A stretch of 43,619 bases of DNA from Alphaproteobacteria bacterium (GCA_009783145.1 WRHR01000007.1:1-43619), one strand, 5' to 3'; counted from the stretch's first letter, positions 8,789 to 17,439 are shown. Notes: generated by a model from the letters alone, not told the origin. Translations and numbers: made by a program.

Positions 8789-8811
8789 ACCGCCATTTTG
8801 GCGGTTTTTTA
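8789..8811 (+). terminator. Intrinsic terminator after the tRNA pair
   Basis: ACCGCC (8789-8794), loop ATTTT, GGCGGT (8800-8805), then a run of T. Confidence 0.85.
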
Positions 8812-8871
8812 TTTTCCCAACACTATACCAACACCCCAGATGAAAAACTTTGCTTTTCTTGACAAAATATG

Positions 8872-8899
8872 TTGACAATCGTATTTTTAGTGCTATTAT
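8872..8899 (+). promoter_or_regulatory. Promoter of the subtilase gene, implying a leaderless mRNA
   Basis: TTGACA (8872-8877), 16 bp, TATTAT (8894-8899). The ATG at 8907 is seven bases after the -10 box and no Shine-Dalgarno site is visible. A second TTGACA lies at 8859-8864. Confidence 0.65.
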
Positions 8900-8906
8900 T
8901 TTGTCA

Positions 8907-10748
8907 ATGAAGCTTATATCTAGGATTTTCGTTGGTCTTTTGGGCGCCTTTATGTGCGCCATGCCCGCGTTTGCCGCGGACCTGGACTGCGACAACGAAT
9001 ATTACCGCACAATAAACCCGAAAGAATGCGAGCACTCTGAAACTTCTTTCGCATTACCGGCTCCTCTGATAGCGGGGCCCCTTGCGCTGGGCGCCAGCGT
9101 GGCGTTGACGCTGATGCTGGGCAGCAACAACTCCAACGGGCATACATCCGGCGAAAAAACCCGCCAGCCGACAACTAAAGTTTACGATACCGTCGGCTAT
9201 GTCGATCCTGACGCCTTGAACGCCATCCTGTCCGATCCGAATTACATCGCCAATTTTGCCCACTATAATGAAATCAGGCTGGCGTATTCGCTGGCGCGCG
9301 GGTTTACCGGAAAAAACTCGACCATAGCTATATTGGACACGGGCGATTACGGCTGGCACGGGACCGCCGTCGCCACTGTCGCTGGCGGCGTCATCGCGCC
9401 GGATGCCACCATAGTCCCGGTCAAGGTCGTAAATAATTACGGCGAATTTCTTCCTTATTCCGAAATAGGCAACATCATATCTTCCGCTACGGGCGCCAAT
9501 ATTTTCAATTCAAGCTGGGGAATTCCGGTTAATGGAACTTATAATGCCGCCAAAATCAAGACTCGCGCCCAGATGGCCTCTATCACCGGCGAAAACTTTA
9601 TCCAAAGTATAGTCGATGCCGCAAACCGCGACGCCATCTTCGTTTGGGCCGCCGGCAATGACGGCGCCGCGCAGAGCAACGCTTTGTCCGCCATGCCCCT
9701 GGTGATTCCGGAACTGGAAGGTCATTTCATAAACGTGGTTGCTTGGGATACTTCGACGGGCGCGCTGGCCGATTACAGCAATCAATGCGGCGTAACGAAA
9801 TTTTATTGCATAACCGCGCCAGGAACGAAAATAGATGTGGAAATCGGCTATGCCAGCGGCACCAGCTTTGCGACCCCGATGGTATCCGGCGCGATTGCCG
9901 TCATACAGGAAGCCTTCCCTTATATGCGCGCGGTCGAAATCACACAATTGCTGTTCGTAACGGCGCGCGACTTGGGCGAGGAAGGCGTTGATGAAGTCTA
10001 TGGCTGGGGCATGCTGGATCTGGAGCGCGCCACGCGCCCTGTAGGCAGCCCGCTGGTGCCGCTGAATGGGGGCATGCTGCCGATGCCGCGCGCAAGCGCA
10101 AGCGGAATCATCGGTCAGAAAATCGCCTCGGCGAACCTGAAATTCGCATTCTTCGACAGCTTCGGCCGCGCGTTCGAAGCGAAACTCAACGACAACGTAT
10201 CATTCATCGACCGTCCGCGCGGACTTGAAAGGCTTCGCGGGGACGATCAACAGATAGCGGTCAATTTCGGAGGTCTTGAAATCGGACTCAAGAATGACGA
10301 CCTGCTGTCTGCCGACGGATTCCTGGCGACAAGCGGAAACCATCCGATCAGCTTTGTCGGCGCGCGCAATGAATTCGAATACGGAAATTTCACGTTCTTC
10401 CAAAACGCGCGCATGGGATTTTCGCGGCCCGTCCCCGCGGCGGAATCTTTCATATCCGGATTTTCCGATGTCATCAGCGGGGAATTTCAGTTCGGCGCCA
10501 AATACCATGACTGGAAGCTGTCGGTATCCGCGCTGGATACTATAATTTCCGGCCGGATGAGCCTGAACTTGCCGGTCGGGCGCGCCGCATCCGGCGACTT
10601 ACTGTTCGCGAATAACGAGATCAATCTGGCCCAGCGCCCTCCGATGGAGTACTCGCTTGGATATAAATTCTTTACGGCGTCGTTCATCGATAACCCGATG
10701 GGAAGAAACGAATTCTTTATAATGGCGAAGACAAAGTTTATATTCTAG
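8907..10748 (+). CDS. Secreted S8 (subtilisin-like) serine protease with a C-terminal extension
   Basis: A 613-residue subtilase. It has a Sec signal peptide (MKLISRIFVGLLGAFMCAMPAFA) and a Gly/Ala-rich hydrophobic stretch near residues 50-72. The catalytic triad is visible: Asp144 in ILDTGDYG, His151 in WHGTAVATVAGG and Ser320 in GTSFATPMVSG. The oxyanion Asn is in WAAGNDG. Asp and His are only seven residues apart, whereas subtilases usually have tens of residues between them, so the segment carrying a calcium/substrate loop is missing. After the protease domain about 240 residues alternate polar and aromatic positions and end in KFIF. That resembles an outer-membrane beta domain, but this is inference. 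The start is chosen for the signal peptide; the promoter placement agrees. Confidence 0.86.
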   Translation: MKLISRIFVGLLGAFMCAMPAFAADLDCDNEYYRTINPKECEHSETSFALPAPLIAGPLALGASVALTLMLGSNNSNGHTSGEKTRQPTTKVYDTVGYVDPDALNAILSDPNYIANFAHYNEIRLAYSLARGFTGKNSTIAILDTGDYGWHGTAVATVAGGVIAPDATIVPVKVVNNYGEFLPYSEIGNIISSATGANIFNSSWGIPVNGTYNAAKIKTRAQMASITGENFIQSIVDAANRDAIFVWAAGNDGAAQSNALSAMPLVIPELEGHFINVVAWDTSTGALADYSNQCGVTKFYCITAPGTKIDVEIGYASGTSFATPMVSGAIAVIQEAFPYMRAVEITQLLFVTARDLGEEGVDEVYGWGMLDLERATRPVGSPLVPLNGGMLPMPRASASGIIGQKIASANLKFAFFDSFGRAFEAKLNDNVSFIDRPRGLERLRGDDQQIAVNFGGLEIGLKNDDLLSADGFLATSGNHPISFVGARNEFEYGNFTFFQNARMGFSRPVPAAESFISGFSDVISGEFQFGAKYHDWKLSVSALDTIISGRMSLNLPVGRAASGDLLFANNEINLAQRPPMEYSLGYKFFTASFIDNPMGRNEFFIMAKTKFIF

Positions 10749-10761
10749 GCGCTGTTAGCAG

Positions 10762-10790
10762 TTGATTTTTGCGGTGAAATGTAGTATAAA
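10762..10790 (+). promoter_or_regulatory. Promoter of tRNA-Leu(UAA)
   Basis: TTGATT (10762-10767), 17 bp, TATAAA (10785-10790), ten bases before the mature tRNA 5' end. Confidence 0.65.
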
Positions 10791-10799
10791 CCGCGCCAT

Positions 10800-10886
10800 G
10801 GGCTTGTGGCGGAATGGTAGACGCTGAGGACTTAAAATCCTTTGACTATTGCAGTCGTGCGGGTTCAAGTCCCGCCAAGCCCACCA
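10800..10886 (+). tRNA. tRNA-Leu(UAA)
   Basis: The acceptor stem GGGCTTG pairs with CAAGCCC. The anticodon loop CTTAAAA gives anticodon TAA for codon TTA. It has a long variable arm, a GTTCAAG T-loop and CCA encoded at 10884-10886. Confidence 0.95.
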
Positions 10887-11007
10887 TCCGCCTTCGCTTA
10901 CGCTCCGGCGCGAAAGGCAAATAAAAACAAAAAATATGATTAAAGTAGACTTTGATTTTCTCCGTTCTTTCCACCAAGTCGCGCCGAAGCGTAGCGAAGG
11001 CGGATGG
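10884..11007. repeat. Long inverted repeat beginning on the tRNA-Leu(UAA) CCA
   Basis: The left arm 10884-10912 starts with the tRNA's encoded CCA. The right arm 10980-11007 is its reverse complement over about 28 bases, with one extra T and one C/T difference. The 67-base AT-rich centre holds no gene. The right arm contains GCGTAGCGAAGG, related to the insert in the tRNA-Leu remnant near 8368. Confidence 0.8.
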
Positions 11008-11100
11008 CGCTTTGCCGCCTGAACTCTTTTCTGCGCCCTTATTTTGCGCTTTTATTTTCATTAACAATCTAATATCATTAATAAATAATGGAGTTTTATT

Positions 11101-12150
11101 ATGTCTAAAGAAATTATTTTAACCGGCGAACGCTCTACCGGCCCCCTGCATATCGGACATTATGCGGGCGCTCTGCTAAGCCGCGTCAACATGCAAAACA
11201 GCGGAAAGTACAAGACTTTCGTAATCATCGCTGATGCTCAGGCGCTGACCGATAACGCCGACAACCCGCAAAAAGTTCGCGAGAATGTTTTGCAAGTCGC
11301 CTTGGACAATCTGGCCGTAGGAATCGACCCCGCAAAATCCACCTTGTTCATTCAATCGCAAGTTCCGGAGCTGACTGAACTGACCTTTTATTACATGAAC
11401 TTGGTAACCGTCGCGCGGCTGCAGCGCAATCCGACGGTAAAATCGGAAATCGCCGCTAATCGCGAAAAATTCGGCTCCAGCGTGCCCGTCGGGTTCTTTA
11501 CTTATCCTATATCCCAAGCGGCGGATATAACCGCATTCGACGCCACGGTCGTCCCGGTCGGTGAAGACCAAATGCCGGTCATAGAGCAGACTCAGGAAAT
11601 AGTGCATAAATTCAACGCGACCTATGGCGAGACCTTGGCGATGCCGCGTGGTTTGGTAGAGGCAAATGAAAAAGCCCGCCGAGTACCGGGCACCGACGGA
11701 AATGCAAAAATGGGAAAGTCCTTGGGCAACGTCATAAACTTGGGCGACAGCGCGGACACAATCGCTGCGCAGGTAAAAACCATGTTCACCGACCCGCTGC
11801 ATTTGCGCGTCGAAGACCCGGGGCATACCGAAAACAATCCGGTTTTCACTTATCTTTCCATATTCGCAAAGCCGGAGCATTTCACGGCATTTCTGCCGGA
11901 ATACAAAAACTATGCTGAACTGGCGGCGCATTATGAGCGCGGAGGGCTGGGCGACGTCAAAGTCAAAAAATTCCTGAACGAAGTATTGCAGGAAATCTTG
12001 CGCCCGATACGGCAACGGCGCGAAGAATTCGCAAAAGATCCGGGCGAAGTTATGGAAATTTTACGGCGCGGCACAATCCATGCTCGCGAGGTCGCCGCCG
12101 CCACTGTCGCCCGAGTAAAAAAAGCGATGAAACTGGATTATTTTGACTAA
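11101..12150 (+). CDS. trpS: Tryptophanyl-tRNA synthetase
   Basis: A class I aminoacyl-tRNA synthetase that charges tRNA-Trp, 349 residues. The HIGH-type motif is HIGH itself in [11 protein letters not shown] near residues 18-21. The KMSKS-type motif reads AKMGKS. The central block [24 protein letters not shown] is characteristic of TrpRS. The N-terminal [13 protein letters not shown] form is a known variant differing from the SGIQPSG form of E. coli TrpRS. A weak ATGGAG site precedes the ATG. The gene stands alone between the tRNA-Leu(UAA) inverted repeat and a convergent gene of unknown function, and its stop lies 18 bases before that gene's stop. Confidence 0.95.
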   Translation: MSKEIILTGERSTGPLHIGHYAGALLSRVNMQNSGKYKTFVIIADAQALTDNADNPQKVRENVLQVALDNLAVGIDPAKSTLFIQSQVPELTELTFYYMNLVTVARLQRNPTVKSEIAANREKFGSSVPVGFFTYPISQAADITAFDATVVPVGEDQMPVIEQTQEIVHKFNATYGETLAMPRGLVEANEKARRVPGTDGNAKMGKSLGNVINLGDSADTIAAQVKTMFTDPLHLRVEDPGHTENNPVFTYLSIFAKPEHFTAFLPEYKNYAELAAHYERGGLGDVKVKKFLNEVLQEILRPIRQRREEFAKDPGEVMEILRRGTIHAREVAAATVARVKKAMKLDYFD

Positions 12151-12167
12151 CTCTCTCAGGGATACAA

Positions 12168-13799
12168 TCATCTTCCGTATATCATTTCCGGATAGAGGGG
12201 GATTTGGCCTTTGCTTTTTTGCAGGTATTGCTCATACAATTCCGCTTTATGCTTGGCATCCAATTGCTCGCGATGCTTCGCCATTTCTTCTTTATACATG
12301 CAAACGGATTCCGACGTGCAAATAGCGCAATCATAAAATCTCGTGTCGGGTTTTTGCCCGAAGTTTATCATCTTGGTGAAGGTTGTGATTGCGTCGATTA
12401 CTTCTTTGACATGTGACAGTTCCGCCGGCGTTCCAATGTATGTTTCCATGGGAGCGGCGACCGGGGCGGGCTCTTCTCTACGCACCTCTGCAGCCGGGAG
12501 AGACGAAAGCCGGGGCGGTTTGAAATCGCACGCGTTTCCGCCTGTCTTTACATGTTCCCAAAGCGCGTCCATAATCCGGGGGTCGATCGGCACTGATGCG
12601 ACTTTTTTGCGACCGGCAGATTTTTTCCCAGCCTTGGCGCGCTTGCCCTCTGGGATGCGCAAATGTTCTATGACAAGGTCTGTGATTTTATCCGAATTGC
12701 GTCTAAACACGCATGATATCATTTTATGCGGCAGATATATTCTTTCTTTATCGCATTCGCAACTGGACGAGATTATACTTTTCAGCAATTTGAAAATCGT
12801 TTTTTTCAAAAGAGCGTATTTCGCGTAATCTTTATTATACTCTTTCTCATACGATATTATATCCAGAAAATCTTCGTTATGAGCCATGATATTGTTCAGG
12901 AAAAAAGTTTTTTTCGGGTCGTGCAATTCATAGCGCAGTCCGCCGCCGTCAAAAATCTTCGTCCCGTAATCCATCGGCCAGAACAGTTTATACCAATGGG
13001 GAATTTCGAAATCTTCTGAACGCAAAAGAAAATATTTCTGCCCGCGCGTCGTTTTATAATGCAATCTTTCGCCGTCGTATTTGAACCAGGATTTTACTTT
13101 TACCTCGCCGGTGTCGCGGTCCGCGTCCGTGTGCCAAGGCGCAAGCGGCAGCCCGGCAAGCAAGTCTTTGCCTTTGTATATGAATTCGCGGGCGCCGCGC
13201 AAGTTGTAATAGACTTCCTGGTCCCAATTCTTGTACTTCCATCCTTCAAAAAGTACAGTATTGTCGAACGGACGCAACACTTTGTAACCGTCGGATTCAT
13301 AAAGAAAATATTTTTTATCATCCGCCGCGTTTTTGATCAATATGATTTTTTCGGAATTGCCATTTTCATCGTCTACATAAGAATGAGTATAGTAACAGTT
13401 ATCGCGCAACGGCGCCAAATCATAATCGGCCAGAACATTTATGCCATTCACTATATATTCTTTGGGATTTTCTTCGGTATCTTCCTCTTTTCCTCCGAAT
13501 AACGCTTTCTTGGCTATGTCTTTTGAAGAACACCAGATAAAATCCGAATTCAAAGCCAGCCGATGTTCCTCTAATGGCGAGAACAAGCAAGTCAGAACTT
13601 CGGCGACAGGCGGCGCCACGCCATCAAACATCGCGCCAAAGAACGTGGCATCGTCCCTATATTCGTCCGCATAAAGACTTTTTCCGTTTTCCGGCGGGAA
13701 TATTTCATCAAGCTGTTCGGCCATGGCGAATTTGTCGGCGCCTTCGAAGAAGACTTCATTTTCGGTGGAAAAATCGCGGTTGTTTTCCAGTTCAGGCAT
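12168..13799 (-). CDS. Protein of unknown function, probably cytoplasmic
   Basis: 543 residues, no signal peptide and no transmembrane segment. The N-terminal two thirds are rich in Asp, Glu, Lys, Tyr and Trp, with repeated short Y/W-F patterns such as KYFLYESDGYKVLRPFDN and KYFLLRSEDFEIPHWYKLFWP. These look like WG- or MORN-style beta repeats, but I cannot assign them to a family. A basic linker (AKAGKKSAGRKK) follows near residue 390. The C-terminus has DCAICTSESVC and a charged helix rich in Lys, Glu and Gln. The ATG at 13799 lies nine bases after a -10 box with no Shine-Dalgarno site, so the mRNA is probably leaderless. It is monocistronic, convergent with trpS and divergent from rplM. 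Confidence 0.72.
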   Translation of the reverse strand: MPELENNRDFSTENEVFFEGADKFAMAEQLDEIFPPENGKSLYADEYRDDATFFGAMFDGVAPPVAEVLTCLFSPLEEHRLALNSDFIWCSSKDIAKKALFGGKEEDTEENPKEYIVNGINVLADYDLAPLRDNCYYTHSYVDDENGNSEKIILIKNAADDKKYFLYESDGYKVLRPFDNTVLFEGWKYKNWDQEVYYNLRGAREFIYKGKDLLAGLPLAPWHTDADRDTGEVKVKSWFKYDGERLHYKTTRGQKYFLLRSEDFEIPHWYKLFWPMDYGTKIFDGGGLRYELHDPKKTFFLNNIMAHNEDFLDIISYEKEYNKDYAKYALLKKTIFKLLKSIISSSCECDKERIYLPHKMISCVFRRNSDKITDLVIEHLRIPEGKRAKAGKKSAGRKKVASVPIDPRIMDALWEHVKTGGNACDFKPPRLSSLPAAEVRREEPAPVAAPMETYIGTPAELSHVKEVIDAITTFTKMINFGQKPDTRFYDCAICTSESVCMYKEEMAKHREQLDAKHKAELYEQYLQKSKGQIPLYPEMIYGR

Positions 13800-13808
13800 A
13801 ACACGAGA

Positions 13809-13836
13809 ACGATAGCACACTGCCGGTGTTTGTCAA
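13809..13836 (-). promoter_or_regulatory. Leftward promoter for the 543-residue protein gene
   Basis: On the minus strand TTGACA (13836-13831), 16 bp, TATCGT (13814-13809). The start codon lies nine bases further on, so little or no 5' leader is expected. Confidence 0.55.
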
Positions 13837-13889
13837 TAAATAATTTCCTGGCGCGATAGCGTGGTATTATAATACCTTATTAAAATTTC

Positions 13890-13918
13890 TTGACTTTTGG
13901 GCATTCGCAAGGCATAAT
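13890..13918 (+). promoter_or_regulatory. Promoter of the rplM-rpsI operon
   Basis: TTGACT (13890-13895), 17 bp, CATAAT (13913-13918). Transcription would begin near 13925, placing the whole palindromic element at 13933-14065 in the 5' untranslated leader of the L13-S9 mRNA. Confidence 0.65.
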
Positions 13919-13932
13919 TGGCCCAGAAAATC

Positions 13933-14065
13933 GTGATGCGAGACGCGAAACGCGTATTTCGTGCAACAATAAGCGTTGTTCATTATAATGGACAATATTG
14001 TTTAATGAACAGTATTGCTTGTAGTTCTATGAATCACGCGTCTCGCGTCTCGCGTCTCGCATTAC
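13933..14065. repeat. Palindromic element, copy 2, in the rplM leader
   Basis: The left arm 13933-13955 has about three 7-bp units (CGAGACG type). The right arm 14036-14065 has about four units of CGCGTCT; the arms are complementary apart from copy number. The core has GCAACAAT (13963-13970) and TGTTCATTATAATGGACA (13977-13994), the copy-1 palindrome with one change. TAATGAACA at 14003-14011 repeats a half-site and is the exact reverse complement of 13977-13985. It precedes the rplM Shine-Dalgarno site by a few bases. Confidence 0.85.
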
Positions 14066-14078
14066 GAACGAGGAAACA

Positions 14079-14561
14079 ATGCAACTAACCAAATCAACTA
14101 AATCGCTGAAAGCGAAAGAATTAAATGCCGATTGGTATTTAATCGACGCCACCGGCGTGACCCTGGGGCGCCTGGCCGCATATGCCGCCACCCTGCTCCG
14201 TGGGAAAAACAAGCCGACATTTACGCCCAACATGGATTGCGGCGATCATGTCATCATAATTAACGCTGAAAAAATCGCTTTGTCTGGCAAAAAAGCCGAA
14301 AACGAAAAGTTCTATTGGCACACCGGTTGGACCGGAAGCCTCAAAGAACGCACTTTCGGTCAGATGCGCGCCGAAAAGCCTGAAAAATTCATCTTCAACG
14401 CAGTCAAGCGCATGATGGGACGGCGCACTTCGGTGGCGCTGGCGGACAAGCGCTTGAAAAAACTGCACGTCTATGCGGGCGGCGAGCACAAGCACACCGC
14501 GCAAAACCCGAAAGTTATCGATTTCGCAAATATGAATCCTAAAAATAAAAGGGGCGAATAA
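14079..14561 (+). CDS. rplM: 50S ribosomal protein L13
   Basis: A 160-residue ribosomal protein of the 50S subunit. The family hallmarks are present: [16 protein letters not shown] near the N-terminus, [18 protein letters not shown], the [15 protein letters not shown] segment and [33 protein letters not shown] lies at a normal distance before the ATG. Its stop overlaps the rpsI start as TAATG, the usual coupling of L13 and S9. The long leader contains a palindromic element, so the expression of both ribosomal proteins could depend on that RNA structure. That regulatory role is inferred. Confidence 0.97.
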   Translation: MQLTKSTKSLKAKELNADWYLIDATGVTLGRLAAYAATLLRGKNKPTFTPNMDCGDHVIIINAEKIALSGKKAENEKFYWHTGWTGSLKERTFGQMRAEKPEKFIFNAVKRMMGRRTSVALADKRLKKLHVYAGGEHKHTAQNPKVIDFANMNPKNKRGE

Positions 14562-15136
14562 TGGCAGATAAAAAAATAGCAGATAGCAAAGAGCAAACAG
14601 CAAAAAAGCCGGTCGCGAAAAAAGCCCCCGCTAAAACCGTAGCGGAAAAACCAGCTAAAGTCGCCGCGCCAAAGGCGGCGGCTCCGAAGGTTGCACCAAA
14701 AGCAACTGCGCCAAAGACTGCATCAGCGGCAGGCAGCGCAACAAAACTGAACAACGCGACCTATGCCACCGGCAAGCGCAAGGATTCCGTTGCCCGCATT
14801 TATCTGATTCCTGGCAAAGGCAACATCACCGTCAATAACAAGCCGATTGCGGAATATTTCCGCCGTCCGGTTTTGCAGATGATTATCGCGCAGCCTTTCG
14901 GCGTTACAAAGCGCGACGGGCAATATGATGTCATTGCGATGTGCATGGGCGGCGGACTTTCCGGTCAGGCAGGCGCAGTAAAACACGGCATTTCCAAAGC
15001 ACTTGTGACGCGCGAGCCCGATTTGCGCAAACCGCTGAAGGCCGCCGGATTCCTGACGCGCGACAGCCGCGTGGTAGAGCGCAAGCACTATGGCTTCCAC
15101 AAGGCGCGCCGTTCGACTCAGTTCTCGAAACGCTAA
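14561..15136 (+). CDS. rpsI: 30S ribosomal protein S9 with a basic N-terminal extension
   Basis: 191 residues, about 60 longer than the E. coli protein. Residues 1-60 are a low-complexity Lys/Ala/Pro tail with [12 protein letters not shown] and [13 protein letters not shown]. The S9 core then starts at [20 protein letters not shown] and ends with the conserved RRSTQFSKR tail that reaches the P site. Some Alphaproteobacteria have extended S9 proteins. Its composition is close to that of the H1-like protein encoded at 31854, which may reflect convergent low-complexity expansion. The start overlaps the rplM stop. A hairpin without a T-run separates it from tig. Confidence 0.96.
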   Translation: MADKKIADSKEQTAKKPVAKKAPAKTVAEKPAKVAAPKAAAPKVAPKATAPKTASAAGSATKLNNATYATGKRKDSVARIYLIPGKGNITVNNKPIAEYFRRPVLQMIIAQPFGVTKRDGQYDVIAMCMGGGLSGQAGAVKHGISKALVTREPDLRKPLKAAGFLTRDSRVVERKHYGFHKARRSTQFSKR

Positions 15137-15143
15137 TGCGTTT

Positions 15144-15187
15144 AGTGCCAGTGCCGGTGCGATTATGCCTGCACCGACACTGGCACT
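15144..15187. repeat. Hairpin with 6-bp-repeat arms between rpsI and tig
   Basis: The left arm 15144-15160 (AGTGCCAGTGCCGGTGC) and right arm 15171-15187 are reverse complements with one mismatch, around a 10-base loop. The arms are built from AGTGCC-like units, as in the larger palindromic elements, but the GCAACAAT core is absent. There is no T-run, so it is not an ordinary terminator. Confidence 0.7.
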
Positions 15188-15202
15188 GATACGGAGAAAA
15201 TT

Positions 15203-16489
15203 ATGATTACAAAAGAAAAAATTAAAGATTTACATTATTCGCTGAATGGCGTTTTGATCGCGGCGGATATAAACGCCGCGGCGGATGAAATCCTGACCGA
15301 GCATGGCAAAAAAGCCAAAATGCCCGGCTTTCGTCCCGGAAAAATTCCGTTGAATATCCTGCGTCAGAAATTCGGCGCATCCGCCATCGGCGAGGCCGTC
15401 GATAAAATGATGAACGCCGATATGGAAAAATTCGTGGCGGATAAAAAGGTTCGTTTGGCGGGCAGTCCGAAAGCTGATGTCGCAAAATATGAATCCGGCA
15501 AAGATTTGGAATATACCTTAGAATTCGATATTCTTCCCTTTTTGCCGACCATCGAGCTGGATAAATTTTCCGTTACTAAAAAAGTCGCCCAGCTTCCGGA
15601 ATCCGAAGTTGAAAAGTCGCTTGAGAACTTGCGCAAGTCACGCGCTCAGGCCGAAAAGCAGGATGAAAAATATAAAGCCGAGGACGGCGATGTCGTTGTC
15701 ATCGATTTCAAAGGTTTTGTCGGAGATGAAGCGTTCGAAGGCGGCGAGGCTAAAAAGCATCATTTGATTCTGGGCAGCGGCAACTTTATCCCTGGCTTTG
15801 AAGAAAAGATCATCGGGCACAAGGTCGGAGAAGAGTTCGACATAAAAGTCAAATTCCCGAAAGAGTATCACAGCGAAGATTTGGCCGGAAAGGACGCCCG
15901 CTTTGAAATAAAAATTCATGAAATCCGACATCATATCCTGCCGGAATTGAACGACGAATTGGCAAAAGCGGTCGGACAGGAATCTGTCGCTGCGTTGAAA
16001 GACCATATTCGCAAGATTTTATCCGAGCAATATACCGAGGCCGCTCAGCGCGAGATGCGCAATGAATTGCTTGACTTGCTGGGCGAAAAGGTAAAGCTGG
16101 ACTTGCCGGAAACTTTGGTAGAGCAAGAGTTTGACTTGGCCAAGCGCGAGTTCGAGCGGTCGGAATCGGCGGAAAAATTTGATGAAAAGCAAGAGCGCCT
16201 TGATGCCGCCCGCCGCGTAAAGCTGGGACTTATCCTGGCGGAATGGGGCACTGCGAACAAAGTTGTAGTCACGAACGAAGACCTGCAGCGCGCGATTTGG
16301 GCGGAAGCCGCGCGCTATCCGGATCCGAACCGGATATTTGATTTTTACAATAAAAATCCGAACGCGGTGTCTATGGTACGCGGAATGCTGTTCGAGCAAA
16401 AGGCGCTGGACGCCATGCTGGAACATGTAAAAGTCAAAGAAAAAACCGTAAAACCGGACGAGCTGTTCAAACAGGCAAATCCGAAATAA
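15203..16489 (+). CDS. tig: Trigger factor, ribosome-associated chaperone
   Basis: A peptidyl-prolyl isomerase and chaperone that binds near the ribosome exit tunnel, 428 residues. The ribosome-binding loop reads GFRPGKIP (residues 33-40). The FKBP-type domain follows (about residues 145-230) with GDVVVIDFKGFVGDEAFEGG and LGSGNFIPGFEEKIIGHKVGE. The remainder is the helical C-terminal chaperone arm. GGAG precedes the ATG. It lies directly downstream of rpsI across a repeat-arm hairpin without a T-run, so read-through from the ribosomal operon is plausible. A UUCG-loop terminator follows the stop. Confidence 0.97.
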   Translation: MITKEKIKDLHYSLNGVLIAADINAAADEILTEHGKKAKMPGFRPGKIPLNILRQKFGASAIGEAVDKMMNADMEKFVADKKVRLAGSPKADVAKYESGKDLEYTLEFDILPFLPTIELDKFSVTKKVAQLPESEVEKSLENLRKSRAQAEKQDEKYKAEDGDVVVIDFKGFVGDEAFEGGEAKKHHLILGSGNFIPGFEEKIIGHKVGEEFDIKVKFPKEYHSEDLAGKDARFEIKIHEIRHHILPELNDELAKAVGQESVAALKDHIRKILSEQYTEAAQREMRNELLDLLGEKVKLDLPETLVEQEFDLAKREFERSESAEKFDEKQERLDAARRVKLGLILAEWGTANKVVVTNEDLQRAIWAEAARYPDPNRIFDFYNKNPNAVSMVRGMLFEQKALDAMLEHVKVKEKTVKPDELFKQANPK

Positions 16490-16490
16490 A

Positions 16491-16515
16491 AATCGCGCTT
16501 CGGCGCGATTTTTTA
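16491..16515. terminator. Bidirectional intrinsic terminator
   Basis: AATCGCGC (16491-16498), loop TTCG, GCGCGATT (16503-16510), flanked by A-rich and T-rich runs. It serves tig and the convergent HAD gene. Confidence 0.88.
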
Positions 16516-16520
16516 TTAAA

Positions 16521-17414
16521 CTATAAATCCTCAGCTGGGACTTTTTCGATTATATAATCCACGCGGGCGCCGATTTTCTCTCCGGCCGCGATAATATTTT
16601 CTTCGGTGAGCGCGATGCCAGCAGACATCAAATCATCCGCGCTGATGCCGGTGGCCAATGTTAAACAAGTCTTTATTCCCGCGCGCGTCGCGCCCAAAAT
16701 ATCCGTCTCCAGAGTATCGCCTATCATCAAGGTGCGCATCGGTTCCAAATCACCCAGCGTCGACATTGCCGATGTATAAATTTCCGGATACGGCTTGCCA
16801 TAATAAATCACTTTCAGACCGCGCTGTTCGAAAATCTTACAAGGAAAGCCTGGCGTTATAACGGATTCGCCATTATTAAACACCCGCATATCAGGATTTG
16901 CGCATACAACCGGCAAGCCCGCCGCTATAACCCTGCTTAATTCCGGCTCCAGCTTTTTTTCATCCGAAAACGGCGCGCCATTTATATTCGGATTGCAGCA
17001 ATACACAAAATCCGCATCATCGATGGATTCTACTTTCTGATAATCCAAGCCGTCCAGTAAACCTGTAAAACTTTTGAAAGCGGGATTGTCTATATTCCAT
17101 GCTATGTAATATCTTTTGCCGGGCACGGGCAATTCGCCCCTGGCCGCCGCGTCTCTATACAATCCGCCCCCAGAGAAAATATGTCCGTAATGAGTGCCCT
17201 GAATCAGCCCTTGTTTGCTATATTTTTGGCCAATAACATCCGGGGTCTGCGCCGCGTTTGATATCAGCGACACGGATTTGCCGCGCGCGACCAAATCCGC
17301 CATTACCGCAATCGCAGACTGCGACAGGCCGCCGCCTATATTAAACACTCCCCATGCATCAAAGAAAAAAGTATCGAAATTATCCGCTATATCCAACAAA
17401 GACTTATAAATCAT
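16521..17414 (-). CDS. HAD-superfamily hydrolase, subclass IIA (NagD-like)
   Basis: A 297-residue phosphatase-fold protein. Motif I is FFFDAWGVF, in which DAWG replaces the usual DxDG, as is common in one alphaproteobacterial group of this subclass. Motif II is SLISNAAQ. The IIA cap follows, and motif III/IV is MIGDTLETDILGATRAG near the C-terminus. The substrate is unknown. The ATG at 17414 follows AAGGA and puts motif I at residues 15-20. Extending upstream would add about 39 basic residues and overlap the divergent gene. Its promoter shares its -35 box with the divergent gene's promoter, so the two may be regulated together. Confidence 0.87.
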   Translation of the reverse strand: MIYKSLLDIADNFDTFFFDAWGVFNIGGGLSQSAIAVMADLVARGKSVSLISNAAQTPDVIGQKYSKQGLIQGTHYGHIFSGGGLYRDAAARGELPVPGKRYYIAWNIDNPAFKSFTGLLDGLDYQKVESIDDADFVYCCNPNINGAPFSDEKKLEPELSRVIAAGLPVVCANPDMRVFNNGESVITPGFPCKIFEQRGLKVIYYGKPYPEIYTSAMSTLGDLEPMRTLMIGDTLETDILGATRAGIKTCLTLATGISADDLMSAGIALTEENIIAAGEKIGARVDYIIEKVPAEDL

Positions 17415-17439
17415 GCCCGGTTCCTTCTTGTCAAACAAG

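Noticed and set aside
13933-14065. The palindromic elements as intrinsic terminators
   Set aside because: They precede genes, have no T-run after the right arm, and in the rplM case lie downstream of a promoter.
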